A stretch of DNA of 40,407 bases from CAZNVB01 sp964576265 (lineage in GTDB: Bacteria > Acidobacteriota > Aminicenantia > Aminicenantales > UBA8522). A model generated the notes under the pieces. That model saw nothing but the letters and a program-made list of their open reading frames with translations. It was not told the DNA's origin and searched no databases. A program made the position numbers and the translations under genes. The stretch's first letter is position 1. Every line of letters starts with the position of its first letter. Positions 1 through 8,056 of the stretch are shown piece by piece. The stretch is from NCBI GenBank assembly GCA_964576265.1, contig CAZNVB010000191.1, positions 1 through 40,407 on the forward strand, read 5' to 3'.

Positions 1-109
1 CCTCCAGGCTGATCGTCAAACAGCCGGTGGACCGGTTTTCCCAGAGATGGAAGAAAACTCGAGAGAGAGGCGTCTCTGCCAGGTTACCTCGATCAAAAGA
101 TTCATTCAT
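1..109 (-). CDS. DUF4388/PATAN-like protein, 5' end only
   Basis: The first 36 codons of a gene run off the left edge. Read from the ATG at 109, the peptide contains GNLAETPL followed by RVFFHLWENRSTGCLTI. The pattern G-N-L-x-x-T-P, then hydrophobic residues, then R-x-T-G-x-L-T is the typical opening of DUF4388 (PATAN-like) domains, which occur in regulatory and gliding or response-regulator-associated proteins. The frame is open to the edge. A candidate promoter lies directly upstream and would start transcription at or next to the ATG, so the message may be leaderless; no Shine-Dalgarno is visible. The gene follows the ABC/Yip1 operon on the same strand but seems to have its own promoter. 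The family call rests on about 30 residues and is moderate; the rest of the protein is unseen. Confidence 0.55.
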   Translation of the reverse strand, partial: MNESFDRGNLAETPLSRVFFHLWENRSTGCLTISLE

Positions 110-115
110 AAGAAT

Positions 116-144
116 AATTTATGTGGGCAAAGGCTTGCTGTCAA
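116..144 (-). promoter_or_regulatory. sigma70-type promoter for the DUF4388-like gene
   Basis: On the minus strand TTGACA (139-144) and TAAATT (116-121) are separated by 17 bp. The -10 ends 6 bp before the ATG at 109, so the predicted start of transcription falls on or beside the start codon. Confidence 0.45.
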
Positions 145-165
145 ATGGAATGGAGAAAAAAGAAC

Positions 166-867
166 TTAGCGGAAAACCTTCATTTGAACGATGGAGAAGA
201 GAAATGACAGCGTGCTCTTGAGAAGCCAAAAGCCGAAGGAAATGACCATCGCCTTTCGGGTTTTTATTCGAAAAGTCTTAGCCAGCCCGAGCCCGAAGAT
301 GCCGAAAAGCCAGAGCTGGAAGAAATCCATCTGATTGAGGATGGCATAAGTCGTCGAAGTGACTTCCAGTCCGGGAAAAAATACGGCCGCTCCCGTCGTC
401 GTCTGGAAGACCGATCCTCGGCTCGAAGCGAGGAAAAGCCGGACGGCATTTCCCAGAAGTTTGTCGACGAAATTCGCATGGACCAGCAGCGCGAAGACCT
501 GCCGATAGTTTCCCTGGGTGGATCCGGTTCGACCCAGCCCGAAGATGATCAGGGCGGAAAAAAGAAAGCCGATGAGATAGGTCAGGGGAGCCATGAGAAA
601 AGAGGTCAGCTCGCGGCTCCTGTTTTTGACTCGCTCCACCGCCGTCTGGAATCCCTTTTCACCCCACTTCTCCTTAAGCTTGGCCGCGCTGTCGTTCATC
701 ATCTGGAGACTTTCTTGGGTAGTCAGAGGAAAGATCATGTAGCTATAAACGGAAATCAAAATGAGGACAATAATCAGAGCGTCGATCCAAACCGGATGAT
801 CGGTAATCCGGCGAAAGGTGTTTCCCGGGTCGAAGAAGGTGCCGACAAGGCGCTGGAAAATGTTCAA
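166..867 (-). CDS. Yip1-family integral membrane protein
   Basis: A membrane protein of 233 residues with the Yip1-domain opening, in which an FDPGNTFRRI segment precedes the first membrane span. About five hydrophobic spans follow (for example DALIIVLILISVYSYMIF, a central PLTYLIGFLFSALIIFGLG and a C-terminal span ending in FLFSIV). The bacterial family is poorly understood and often sits beside transporters. I place the start at TTG 867: AGGAGAGG lies about 4-7 bases upstream, and the codon overlaps the stop of the ABC gene as TTGA, indicating translational coupling. An ATG at 894 is in frame but would overlap the ABC gene by 31 bases and has no better ribosome site. The gene occupies the place where a MacB-type permease would be expected; a role in that exporter is inferred only. 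Confidence 0.75.
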   Translation of the reverse strand: MNIFQRLVGTFFDPGNTFRRITDHPVWIDALIIVLILISVYSYMIFPLTTQESLQMMNDSAAKLKEKWGEKGFQTAVERVKNRSRELTSFLMAPLTYLIGFLFSALIIFGLGRTGSTQGNYRQVFALLVHANFVDKLLGNAVRLFLASSRGSVFQTTTGAAVFFPGLEVTSTTYAILNQMDFFQLWLFGIFGLGLAKTFRIKTRKAMVISFGFWLLKSTLSFLFSIVQMKVFR

Positions 868-1571
868 AGGTCCTCTCCTTTTCGTCTGTCCCATTCGATT
901 CGCCCGTCGCGTAAGAAGATGATCCGCTGAGTCTGTTCCGCGATATCGCGGTCATGGGTGACGACGATGATCGTATTGCCCTGGCTGTGCAGTCGATGAA
1001 AAAGGTTCATGATCTCGGACCCGGTTCGAGAGTCCAGGTTTCCGGTCGGCTCATCGGCCAGCAGGATGGAGGGCTCGTTCACCAGGGCGCGGGCGATGGC
1101 CACTCTTTGCCTTTCACCGCCGGAGAGCTCCGAGGGACGGTGGTTCATCCGCGGGGCCATTTCCACCATTTCGAGAGCCCATCGGACGCGCTCTTCCCGG
1201 TCTTTTTTTTTCATTCCCTTATAAATCAGCGGCAATTCGACGTTACGGAAGGCGGTCGCCCGCGGCAGGAGGTTGAAGACCTGGAAGACGAACCCGATCT
1301 CGCGGTTGCGGATCTGGGCCAGCTCGTTTTCGCTCATGGCGCTGACGAGTTTGCCGCCCAGGAAATACTTGCCGTCGGTTGGGGTGTCCAGGCAACCGAG
1401 AAGGTTCATCAGGGTCGATTTTCCGGATCCGGAAGGCCCCATAATGGCCAGAAACTCATTCCTTTCGACAAGGAAGGAGACCCCCCGCAGAGCTTTGACT
1501 TCCTGTTTTTCCAGGCGGTAGGTTTTAGTCAGGTTTTCGGCCCTGATCAAGGCGGCGTCGGACTCGTTCAT
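864..1571 (-). CDS. ABC transporter ATPase, MacB/LolD type
   Basis: A complete 235-residue ATP-binding subunit. Visible motifs are Walker A GPSGSGKS (residues 45-52), Q-loop in VFQVFNLLP, signature LSGGERQRVAIARAL (from about 149), Walker B ILLADEPTGNLD and the switch histidine in VVTHD. The DEPTGNLDS sequence and length are typical of ATPases that work with MacB, LolCE or FtsX-like permeases in moving lipoproteins, peptides or drugs from the inner membrane outward. The gene starts 2 bases after the adaptor gene stops and shares a TTGA overlap with the Yip1-family gene, so the three are one operon. No permease gene is visible within the operon; it may be encoded elsewhere. Confidence 0.92.
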   Translation of the reverse strand: MNESDAALIRAENLTKTYRLEKQEVKALRGVSFLVERNEFLAIMGPSGSGKSTLMNLLGCLDTPTDGKYFLGGKLVSAMSENELAQIRNREIGFVFQVFNLLPRATAFRNVELPLIYKGMKKKDREERVRWALEMVEMAPRMNHRPSELSGGERQRVAIARALVNEPSILLADEPTGNLDSRTGSEIMNLFHRLHSQGNTIIVVTHDRDIAEQTQRIIFLRDGRIEWDRRKGEDL

Positions 1572-1573
1572 TT

Positions 1574-2821
1574 TCAGGCTTTTTTCTTTTCTTCCGGCCT
1601 GACCAGAACGCCGTCCTTGAGTTCCCGCAGGGCCGAGTACGGGCCGACGGCGATCTCCTGATTTTCCATAAGCCCCGATTGAATCTCGATGTGCAGTCCA
1701 CCCATGATCCCTTTAGCGACCGCACAGAATTTGGCTCGGCCGTTCTCGATGACATAGACGCCTTCGTCTTCTTTCTTACTCTCCGCCGGGTTCCCTGTTT
1801 CTTTCTCCCTAATAACAAGGGCGGCGATCGGGACGGCGAGAACGCCCTTTTTTTCTGCGGTGATGATATCCGCCGAGGCAGAAAGACCGGGTTTCAGCGT
1901 CTTCGGCGGGTTATCCAGAGTGATCGTGACCAGGAAATCTCGCGATTCCCGCTGGGCGGTCGCCAGCTTGGAAATCGCCGAGCTGCCGATCTCCGTGACC
2001 GAGCCGGTGAGGACCTGATCGGGAAGAGCATCGACCTTCACCTTCGCCTTCTGCCCGAGATGAATGCCGACGACGTCTGTTTCATCGACCTCGACTTCGA
2101 CCTCCATCTCTGAAAGATCGGCAATCGTCATCAGGATCGTTCCTGGGTTGTTCATCGTTCCGATGACCGCCACCTCGCCCTCTTCGACGCGCAGGCTGGT
2201 GATGATGCCGTCGATCGGCGAGCTATAGACGGTCTTGCTAAGGCTGTCGAGCGTGCTTTTCAGGGAGGCCTCGGCCTGTTCGATTTGATGGCGGTAGGCC
2301 AGGACCTCGGCTCGAGTGATTTCATACTGGACTTTGGCCGTTTCGAGTTGTTCCTGGGAAATGAGCTGGCTGTCATAGAGCTGTTTCTGTCGTTGATAGT
2401 TATTTTCCTCTCGCTTCATCCGGGCTTCGGCCTGAATGAGCTGGGCGCGAATGGCCTGGATCGTGGCCCGATCTCGCTCGGCATTGGCCTCGTATTGGGT
2501 CGAATCAAGCTTGAGCAGGAAATCCCCGGCTCGAACTTCCTGGCCTTCGACGACGCCGATTTTGATGATCCGGCCGGGGACATGAGCGCTGATGTTGATG
2601 TTCTTTTTCGGTTTGACCTCCCCCGAGGCGGAAACAATCGAAGTCAAATCGCGCTTGGTCACGAGCTCGGTCGTGACCTTGACGGTTTTTTCTCTTTTTG
2701 AACGGAGGTTTAACCCGATTACCAGAGCGATGAGGACGACAACGCCGACGATGAAGATGACTTTTTTCTTCCTCGAGCGAGGCCTGGAATTCGACTGATT
2801 CTCCTGGGGTTCTTTTTCCAT
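1574..2821 (-). CDS. HlyD/MacA-family periplasmic adaptor
   Basis: A membrane-fusion (adaptor) protein of about 415 residues. After a basic cytoplasmic N-terminus (RPRSRKKK) there is one membrane span (VIFIVGVVVLIALVIG), then a biotinyl-lipoyl-like half (ISAHVPGRIIKIGVVEGQEV), a long coiled-coil hairpin (roughly 100-200), the returning lipoyl half (SPIDGIITSLRVEEGEV) and beta-barrel/membrane-proximal domains. This is the RND/MacA order. Its partner ATPase follows 2 bases downstream. I chose ATG 2821, which follows GGAAG; in-frame ATGs at 2851 and 2914 would add 10 or 31 residues, so the exact N-terminus is uncertain. Substrate unknown: drug, peptide, siderophore and lipoprotein export are all possible. 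Confidence 0.9.
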   Translation of the reverse strand: MEKEPQENQSNSRPRSRKKKVIFIVGVVVLIALVIGLNLRSKREKTVKVTTELVTKRDLTSIVSASGEVKPKKNINISAHVPGRIIKIGVVEGQEVRAGDFLLKLDSTQYEANAERDRATIQAIRAQLIQAEARMKREENNYQRQKQLYDSQLISQEQLETAKVQYEITRAEVLAYRHQIEQAEASLKSTLDSLSKTVYSSPIDGIITSLRVEEGEVAVIGTMNNPGTILMTIADLSEMEVEVEVDETDVVGIHLGQKAKVKVDALPDQVLTGSVTEIGSSAISKLATAQRESRDFLVTITLDNPPKTLKPGLSASADIITAEKKGVLAVPIAALVIREKETGNPAESKKEDEGVYVIENGRAKFCAVAKGIMGGLHIEIQSGLMENQEIAVGPYSALRELKDGVLVRPEEKKKA

Positions 2822-2957
2822 TTTTTTCTTCCAGATGATTCGGTACTTCATACTCCAGCCCATCGAACGACGGCGATCGGCTGAGCCATCATTCTTCCCC
2901 TGGCTCTCGCCCAAGGAAAAAGGTCGGCCGAAAGCCTCGCTCTTCTCTCCATAGGAG

Positions 2958-2987
2958 TTGAGGCCTAATTTTTTTATATCATATAAT
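2958..2987 (+). promoter_or_regulatory. candidate sigma70 promoter for the suhB-like/lectin operon
   Basis: TTGAGG (2958-2963), 18 bp, TATAAT (2982-2987) in an AT-rich divergent region. It would give a leader of about 55 bases before the ATG at 3050. The -10 matches consensus exactly; the -35 is weaker. Confidence 0.4.
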
Positions 2988-3049
2988 AATACGCAAAGAA
3001 GGGCAAAGGGTTTGTCTCGAACTCCGATAGCTGTTAAGATACAGGGACG

Positions 3050-3868
3050 ATGAACAGGTGGTCGGAATTTCTCTCCCCTGCCCGGGAAGCCGCGTTTCGG
3101 GCGGGCCGGATGCTGAAAAGGGGAATGTATGAAAGGAAGGAGGTCTCGTTTAAAGGCGCGGTGGATCTGGTGACCGATTTTGACCGTCGCTCACAGGCGA
3201 TGATCGTCGATCGACTTTCTTCGGCTTTCCCGGGACACGGTTTCCTGGCGGAAGAGGGTTTGAGCCTCGTCTCGGATTCCGAATTCCGCTGGATCATCGA
3301 TCCTTTGGACGGGACGACGAATTTTGCCCACCGGCTGCCGATCTTCACTGTCTCGATCGGCCTGGAGCATCAGGGGCGGCTCGTCCTCGGCGTCGTTTAT
3401 GACCCGATGAGGGAGGAAATGTTTCAGGCAGCCCGAGGCGAGGGGGCATTTCTCGGCCGCCGGAGAATTCATGTCTCGGGAATCCGCAAGCTAAATGAAA
3501 GCCTCCTGGCCACGGGCTTTCCCTACGATATCCGCCAGAGCCGGGTCAATAATGTCGTCCATTTCAACCATTTCATCATCAGGGCTCAGGCTGTTCGTCG
3601 CTGCGGCTCGGCGGCGATGGATCTTTGCCACCTCGCCTGCGGCCGGTTCGACGGTTTTTGGGAATTGAAGCTCAAGCCCTGGGACATGGCCGCGGGAGCG
3701 GTCATTGTCGAGGAAGCCGGAGGGCGGCTTTCGGATTTCGACGGACAGGAATTCAGCCATTTCGGCTCGGAAATGCTGGCTTCCAACGGTCTGATCCATG
3801 AGGAGATGATCGAAGTCCTTCGACTCGGGAAGCAGGAAAATCCTGACGCAGATAGAGAGTTCAGATGA
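3050..3868 (+). CDS. suhB: inositol-1-monophosphatase family phosphatase (SuhB-like)
   Basis: A 272-residue Mg-dependent phosphatase of the IMPase/FIG superfamily. It shows the metal-binding EE in FLAEEG (68-69), motif A WIIDPLDGTTNFAH (D84, D87, T89-T90) and motif B KPWDMAAGAVIVEEAGG near residue 205. The length is usual. Likely reactions are hydrolysis of inositol monophosphates or related sugar or nucleotide phosphates in the cytosol; motifs alone do not separate SuhB from HisN or CysQ relatives, so the symbol is by similarity. The start has AGGGACG just upstream. The stop overlaps the next start as ATGA (3865-3868), so the lectin-like gene is translationally coupled. Confidence 0.88.
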   Translation: MNRWSEFLSPAREAAFRAGRMLKRGMYERKEVSFKGAVDLVTDFDRRSQAMIVDRLSSAFPGHGFLAEEGLSLVSDSEFRWIIDPLDGTTNFAHRLPIFTVSIGLEHQGRLVLGVVYDPMREEMFQAARGEGAFLGRRRIHVSGIRKLNESLLATGFPYDIRQSRVNNVVHFNHFIIRAQAVRRCGSAAMDLCHLACGRFDGFWELKLKPWDMAAGAVIVEEAGGRLSDFDGQEFSHFGSEMLASNGLIHEEMIEVLRLGKQENPDADREFR

Positions 3869-4455
3869 GGAGCGCCAGTTTCAAAGCCCGCGGGAGCTCA
3901 TTTTTCGTGGTTCTTTTTTTGGACGCCATAATCATTGCCTCCCCCGCCAGGGCCTTCTGTTTCGGCCGACAGGTGGCGCGCGGGACGGAGGCGACGCGGC
4001 TGGAAGAGGGAAAACCAGCGGTTGTCTTCGTTTCTGGCCGGGTTCCCTGGACGGATGCGGAGATTGAAGTCCTGGCCGGAGAAGAACTCTTTTTTTCGGC
4101 CGAAGGGAAGATCTCCTTGCAGAAAGGGAATCCGGAAGCTGAGTGCGGCCCGGAAGGCTGCGATCTCCAGACAGCCAGGCAACCGCTTCCGGATAAGAAT
4201 CTCGGAGCTCTCATCGGCAAGGTCTTGGTCACGGTGATTGAAACGTTCGATGACAAGACAAAAGAAGAGAAACGCGACGAAGTCGCCTTCGTTTTTTTCA
4301 TCGGTCAGGAAGGCCGAGTGGAAATGCCGGCCAGAGGGCGCCTCTTTCTCGGGATTAACGACAATGTCATCGGAGACAATGACGGCGAGTTTAAGGTGCT
4401 GATCAAGCTGGCCGGGCAAAAGAACGTTCCAGGCTTATGGTCAACCCAATATTGA
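3865..4455 (+). CDS. secreted LecA/PA-IL-like carbohydrate-binding protein
   Basis: A 196-residue exported protein. Residues 1-30 form a signal peptide (hydrophobic FFVVLFLDAIIIA, then SPARA-F). The mature part follows the layout of the PA-IL (LecA) galactophilic lectin fold: PWTDAEIEVLAGEELFFSAEGKI, a GPEGC turn, LPDKNLGALIGKV, then GRLFLGINDNVIGDNDGEF, whose ND and DND residues match the calcium/sugar-binding loop of that family. The loop around 85-100 is rich in Cys (CGPEGC). Sugar binding is inferred from the family and not proven. It overlaps the phosphatase gene by 4 bases, and its last 15 bases overlap the convergent accC gene. Coupling of a lectin-like secreted protein to a cytosolic phosphatase has no obvious functional reason. 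Confidence 0.7.
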   Translation: MRSASFKARGSSFFVVLFLDAIIIASPARAFCFGRQVARGTEATRLEEGKPAVVFVSGRVPWTDAEIEVLAGEELFFSAEGKISLQKGNPEAECGPEGCDLQTARQPLPDKNLGALIGKVLVTVIETFDDKTKEEKRDEVAFVFFIGQEGRVEMPARGRLFLGINDNVIGDNDGEFKVLIKLAGQKNVPGLWSTQY

Positions 4456-5811
4456 GGCTTGCCCGGCGGAGTTGTTTTTCCCCAAAAAGCGGTCCATGAA
4501 GCGGAGGTTGTACCGGCCGGCGAGGAAATCCGAATCGGAAAGCATGGAAAGATGGAGGGGGAGGTTGGTTTTGATGCCCACGATCGTCGTCATCTCGAGA
4601 GCAGCGTGGAGCTTCTGGATGGCCCACGGACGGGAAGGCGCCAGCGAAATGATTTTGGCGATCAGCGAATCATAGTCGGGGGGAATCCTCCAGCCCTGGT
4701 AGGCGGCCGAGTCGACGCGGATTCCCTGCCCTCCAGGGAACATGAGAAAATCAATCATCCCGGGAGAGGGGACGAATGTCGTCGGGTCCTCAGCGTTGAT
4801 CCGGCATTCGATCGCGTGGCCTCTCATCTCCAGATCGTCGGGAAGAGCAAGCCTTTCTCCGGCGGCGGTGCAGATCTGTTCCCTGACCAGGTCGATATTA
4901 TAGACCATTTCAGTGATCGGGTGCTCGACCTGGATCCGCGTATTCGCTTCCATGAAGAAGAATCTCTCTTTCTCATCGACCAGGAATTCGAATGTCCCGA
5001 GGCTTTGGTAGTTAATGTGACGGGCGGCATCCTCGACGGCTTTGATCATTTTTCGGCGCAGTCTCTCATTGACGAACGGGGACGGGGTTTCTTCGATGAG
5101 CTTCTGATGCTTTCTCTGAATCGAGCACTCCCTTTCTCCGAGGGCGCGAATATTGCCTTTTTTATCGCCGATGACCTGAATCTCGATGTGCCGAGCCTGG
5201 GGCATGTATTTTTCGATATAGATCGAGGGATCTTGGAAGGCCGCCCGGGCCTCTGATTGAGCCAGGGGGAATTGTTCTTCGAGTTGGGCAGGGGAGCGGG
5301 CAATGCGCATCCCTTTTCCCCCTCCGCCAGCTGCCGCCTTGAGGATAACCGGATAATCCATTTTCTTGGCGATCTTCTTGGCTTCGGCAATGTCTTCAAT
5401 GATTTTTTCGCTTCCCGGGATGACCGGCAAACCGGCTTTTTTCATCGCCTGCCGGGCTTCGCTTTTATTGCCCATGAGCTTGATCAAGGAGGAAGGCGGA
5501 CCAATGAACGTAATTCCCGAGGATTCGCAGATTTCGACGAAGCGAGGGTTTTCCGCGAGGAACCCGTATCCCGGATGGATGGCGTCGGCATTGGTGATGT
5601 TTGCGGCACTCAAAATGTTCGGAATATTGAGATAACTGTCCGCGGCCTTTCCCGGGCCGATGCAGATTTTTTCGTCGGCCAGGAGGGTATGCAGAGCCGT
5701 GCGGTCGCTTTCCGAAAAGACGGCGACCGTCTTGATCCCTAGTTCCTTGGCCGTCCGGATGATCCTGAGGGCGATTTCTCCCCGGTTGGCGATCAGGATT
5801 TTGGAAAACAT
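4441..5811 (-). CDS. accC: acetyl-CoA carboxylase, biotin carboxylase subunit
   Basis: A complete 456-residue biotin carboxylase. It opens with MFSKILIANRGEIALRI and shows HPGYGFLAEN, the glycine-rich ATP loop AAAGGGGKGMRI, ERECSIQRKHQK, FMEANTRIQVEHPITE and the terminal ATP-grasp region. The enzyme carboxylates biotin held on AccB using ATP and bicarbonate, the first half-reaction of fatty-acid synthesis. It starts 6 bases after accB stops, so the two form an accBC operon. The carboxyltransferase genes accA/accD are not in the window. Its 3' end overlaps the convergent lectin-like gene by 15 bases. Confidence 0.97.
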   Translation of the reverse strand: MFSKILIANRGEIALRIIRTAKELGIKTVAVFSESDRTALHTLLADEKICIGPGKAADSYLNIPNILSAANITNADAIHPGYGFLAENPRFVEICESSGITFIGPPSSLIKLMGNKSEARQAMKKAGLPVIPGSEKIIEDIAEAKKIAKKMDYPVILKAAAGGGGKGMRIARSPAQLEEQFPLAQSEARAAFQDPSIYIEKYMPQARHIEIQVIGDKKGNIRALGERECSIQRKHQKLIEETPSPFVNERLRRKMIKAVEDAARHINYQSLGTFEFLVDEKERFFFMEANTRIQVEHPITEMVYNIDLVREQICTAAGERLALPDDLEMRGHAIECRINAEDPTTFVPSPGMIDFLMFPGGQGIRVDSAAYQGWRIPPDYDSLIAKIISLAPSRPWAIQKLHAALEMTTIVGIKTNLPLHLSMLSDSDFLAGRYNLRFMDRFLGKNNSAGQASILG

Positions 5812-5817
5812 CAGTCT

Positions 5818-6294
5818 TCAGGAAACAGGCCGGATAGCGAAGAGCTTCTGGCCGTACTCCACAGGCTTCCCGTTTTCGGCAAAGATCTCTTCAACGACTC
5901 CATCGACTTCGGACTCGATCTCATTCATCAATTTCATGGCCTCGATGATGCACAACGTCTGGTTCTTTTTCACCTCGTCGCCGATATCGACAAACGGAGG
6001 AGACGTAGGGTCGGGAGCCCGGTAAAACGTCCCGACCATCGGCGAAGTGACATAATGAAGAGAATTGGAGGACGGTTCTCCATCCCCCGGGGCAACGGCC
6101 GCCGGTTTTTCCTCGGCTTCGGCCGGCAGTCCGGGGACAAAACTGGCCATTTTCAGGGAATCGGATTTGGTCTCTGCTTGTCGGCAGAGCTTGATCTTTA
6201 GGCCCTCGAATTCCAGCTCGAAATGGGTCAAATTCTTTTCTTCCATAAAACTGACAAGCCTGGAGATCTCGTCGTAATCGATCTTCTTGTCCAT
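5818..6294 (-). CDS. accB: biotin carboxyl carrier protein of acetyl-CoA carboxylase
   Basis: A 158-residue BCCP. The N-terminal helical part (MDKKIDYDEI, then LVSFMEEKNLTHFELEFEG) leads to a flexible Ala/Pro/Glu-rich linker and the C-terminal biotinyl domain. That domain carries the thumb GTFYRAPDPTSPPFV and the biotinylation motif EAMKLMNE, with the acceptor Lys at about residue 121. I chose ATG 6294, eight bases after AAGGAC; ATGs at 6300 and 6318 are in frame but badly placed relative to that site. It is the first gene of accBC, with a possible promoter at 6374-6402. Confidence 0.96.
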   Translation of the reverse strand: MDKKIDYDEISRLVSFMEEKNLTHFELEFEGLKIKLCRQAETKSDSLKMASFVPGLPAEAEEKPAAVAPGDGEPSSNSLHYVTSPMVGTFYRAPDPTSPPFVDIGDEVKKNQTLCIIEAMKLMNEIESEVDGVVEEIFAENGKPVEYGQKLFAIRPVS

Positions 6295-6624
6295 GATCAT
6301 GTCCTTCTTAGAAATCAATCGGTCGAACTGTTATCTTCTATTAGCACAAGACTTGGCTTTCGAGGTGTCTATTACCTTACTTGGAACGGACTCGCTTGTC
6401 AAGAACCTCAGCAGCTCTGCGATGAAAAGTGTGGCGGATATCAAACGCCGGCAGGGAATCAGCCGGCGGCGGCTGATCATACTCTTTCCTTTTTTGTCGT
6501 GGCCACGCTTTTCGTTTTCAAGCCGTCCCTAAGGTTTGAAGCCAGTGTCGAGAAATCCGGAGTTGCTTCGGCAGAACAAATCGCATAAGATGAAGAATCA
6601 GCCCGAGAAGCGAGATCAAAATCG
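6295..6624. other. accB/ffh divergent intergenic region with alternative hairpins
   Basis: These 330 bases separate two divergent operons. They hold a possible minus-strand promoter (6374-6402) and two overlapping GC-rich hairpins. One pairs CGCCGGC with GCCGGCG (6446-6468); the other pairs ATCAGCCG with CGGCTGAT around a GCGG loop (6458-6477). A CTTTCCTTTTTT tract follows at about 6482-6494 on the plus strand. The hairpins share bases and cannot form together. I find no tRNA, no recognisable 4.5S RNA, and no convincing gene; a 49-codon minus-strand ORF (6331-6480) has a good ribosome site but a composition unlike a protein. Confidence 0.5.
6374..6402 (-). promoter_or_regulatory. candidate promoter for accBC
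   Basis: On the minus strand a perfect -35 TTGACA (6397-6402) is followed after 17 bp by TAAGGT (6374-6379). The -10 is weak (3 of 6). The leader to accB would be about 73 bases. Confidence 0.35.
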
Positions 6625-7956
6625 ATGTTTGAGCAGTTGTCGGATCGCCTGGAAAAGGTGTTGAAATTTCTCCGCGGCGAGGGGAAAGTCACCGAAAAAA
6701 ACATGGCCGAAGCTCTAAGGATGATTCGCCTGGCCCTTCTCGAGGCGGATGTCAACTACAAAGTCGTCAAGGAGATCATCGAGGCCATCCGGGCCAAAGC
6801 ACTCAATCAGGAGGTAATGGAGAGTCTGACTCCGGGGCAGCAGGTCATCAAAATCGTCCGGGACGAGCTTGCGGCAATCTTGGGGTCCGAGGCCAAACCC
6901 CTCCAATTTTCGAGCCGACCGCCGTCTGTTTATATGCTGGTCGGGCTCCAGGGCTCAGGGAAGACGACGACCTGCGGAAAGCTGGCGAAATGGACCTTCG
7001 GCCGACAAAAAAATCCCCTGCTCGTGTCTTTTGACCTGAAAAGACCGGCGGCTCAGGACCAGCTGCGGATGATCTCCCGCCAGCTTCGGGTCCCTTTTTA
7101 CGAGATGGGTGGGGAAAAGACAGCCGTCCCCAAGGAAGCTCTGAAAGAGCTTTTGGTCTATGCTCGAAGCCGGGGGCTTGACCCGGTGATCGTCGACACG
7201 GCCGGTCGTCTTCACATCGACGAGGACCTCATGAACGAGCTCAGGCTGGTTAAGGACAGCCTCGAGCCGGTCGAGGTCCTCTATGTCGGAGATGCCATGA
7301 CCGGTCAGGACGCTGTCCGGTCGGCCCAAGCATTTGAGGAGAAAGTCGGCCTGACCGGCGTTATTCTGACCAAGCTCGACGGCGATTCCCGAGGCGGCGC
7401 GGCCCTGTCGATTGTTCGGGTGACGGGAAAACCGATCAAGTTTGTCGGCACGGGTGAAAAATTCGAAAAACTCGAGGCTTTTCATCCTGACAGGATGGCT
7501 TCCCGCATCCTGGGGATGGGAGACATCCTCAGTCTGATTGAGAAGGCTGAACAGGAGGCTGACGCCAAAGAGGCCGAGGAGCTGGTCCGTCGGGCCCGCC
7601 GGGATGAATTCAGCCTCGAGGATTTCCGCAAGCAATTGCAGCAGATTCGGAAGATGGGCTCGCTCTCCGGACTTCTGAAGTTGCTCCCGAGAGGCGGAAT
7701 ATTCAAAAACATCGCCGCCGCCGAGATGGATGACCGCCGGATGCTTCACTTCGAGGCGATCATCAACTCGATGACTCCGAAAGAAAGATCCGACCCCAAG
7801 ATCATCGACGGCCGACGACGGCTGCGCATCGCCCGAGGAAGCGGGAGATCGGTCTTCGAAGTCAACCAGCTGATCAAACAGTTCTTCGAGATGAAGAAGA
7901 TGATGAAGAAATCCGAGTTCAAGAAAATCATGACCACGATTCCCAGGTCGCGATGA
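6625..7956 (+). CDS. ffh: signal recognition particle protein Ffh
   Basis: A 443-residue SRP54 GTPase that, with 4.5S RNA, takes ribosomes making membrane or exported proteins to FtsY. The N domain (1-90) precedes the G domain, with GLQGSGKT (107-114), DTAGRLHID, TKLDGDSRGG and GTGEKFEKLEAF. The methionine-rich M domain follows (GGIFKNIAAAEMDDRRM, then MKKMMKK near the end). Length is typical. In many bacteria ffh is directly followed by rpsP-khpA-rimM-trmD-rplS; here that block begins 6.6 kb further on, with four unrelated genes between. The ribosome site before the ATG is poor (GAGAAGCGAG). Confidence 0.97.
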   Translation: MFEQLSDRLEKVLKFLRGEGKVTEKNMAEALRMIRLALLEADVNYKVVKEIIEAIRAKALNQEVMESLTPGQQVIKIVRDELAAILGSEAKPLQFSSRPPSVYMLVGLQGSGKTTTCGKLAKWTFGRQKNPLLVSFDLKRPAAQDQLRMISRQLRVPFYEMGGEKTAVPKEALKELLVYARSRGLDPVIVDTAGRLHIDEDLMNELRLVKDSLEPVEVLYVGDAMTGQDAVRSAQAFEEKVGLTGVILTKLDGDSRGGAALSIVRVTGKPIKFVGTGEKFEKLEAFHPDRMASRILGMGDILSLIEKAEQEADAKEAEELVRRARRDEFSLEDFRKQLQQIRKMGSLSGLLKLLPRGGIFKNIAAAEMDDRRMLHFEAIINSMTPKERSDPKIIDGRRRLRIARGSGRSVFEVNQLIKQFFEMKKMMKKSEFKKIMTTIPRSR

Positions 7957-8056
7957 AGCAGCCCGGAGTTCATGGCCCGCGCGGCCGTCTGCCGATGGAC
8001 AGGGAGAAATGTCCGCCGGGTTGCGCTCGGCGTGAATATTCCCTCAGGAGATTCGC

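Noticed and set aside
27..221. 64-codon plus-strand ORF at the left edge
   Set aside because: It is antisense to the DUF4388-like 5' end and to the end of the Yip1-family gene, and its composition shows no domain character.
6331..6480. 49-codon minus-strand ORF with AAGGA before its ATG, upstream of accB
   Set aside because: The peptide is Arg-rich and patternless, and the candidate accBC promoter lies inside it. A leader peptide cannot be excluded but is not supported.
6295..6624. Search for a 4.5S SRP RNA gene beside ffh
   Set aside because: The conserved GGAA-loop domain with its asymmetric internal loop was not found; the hairpins there are unrelated.
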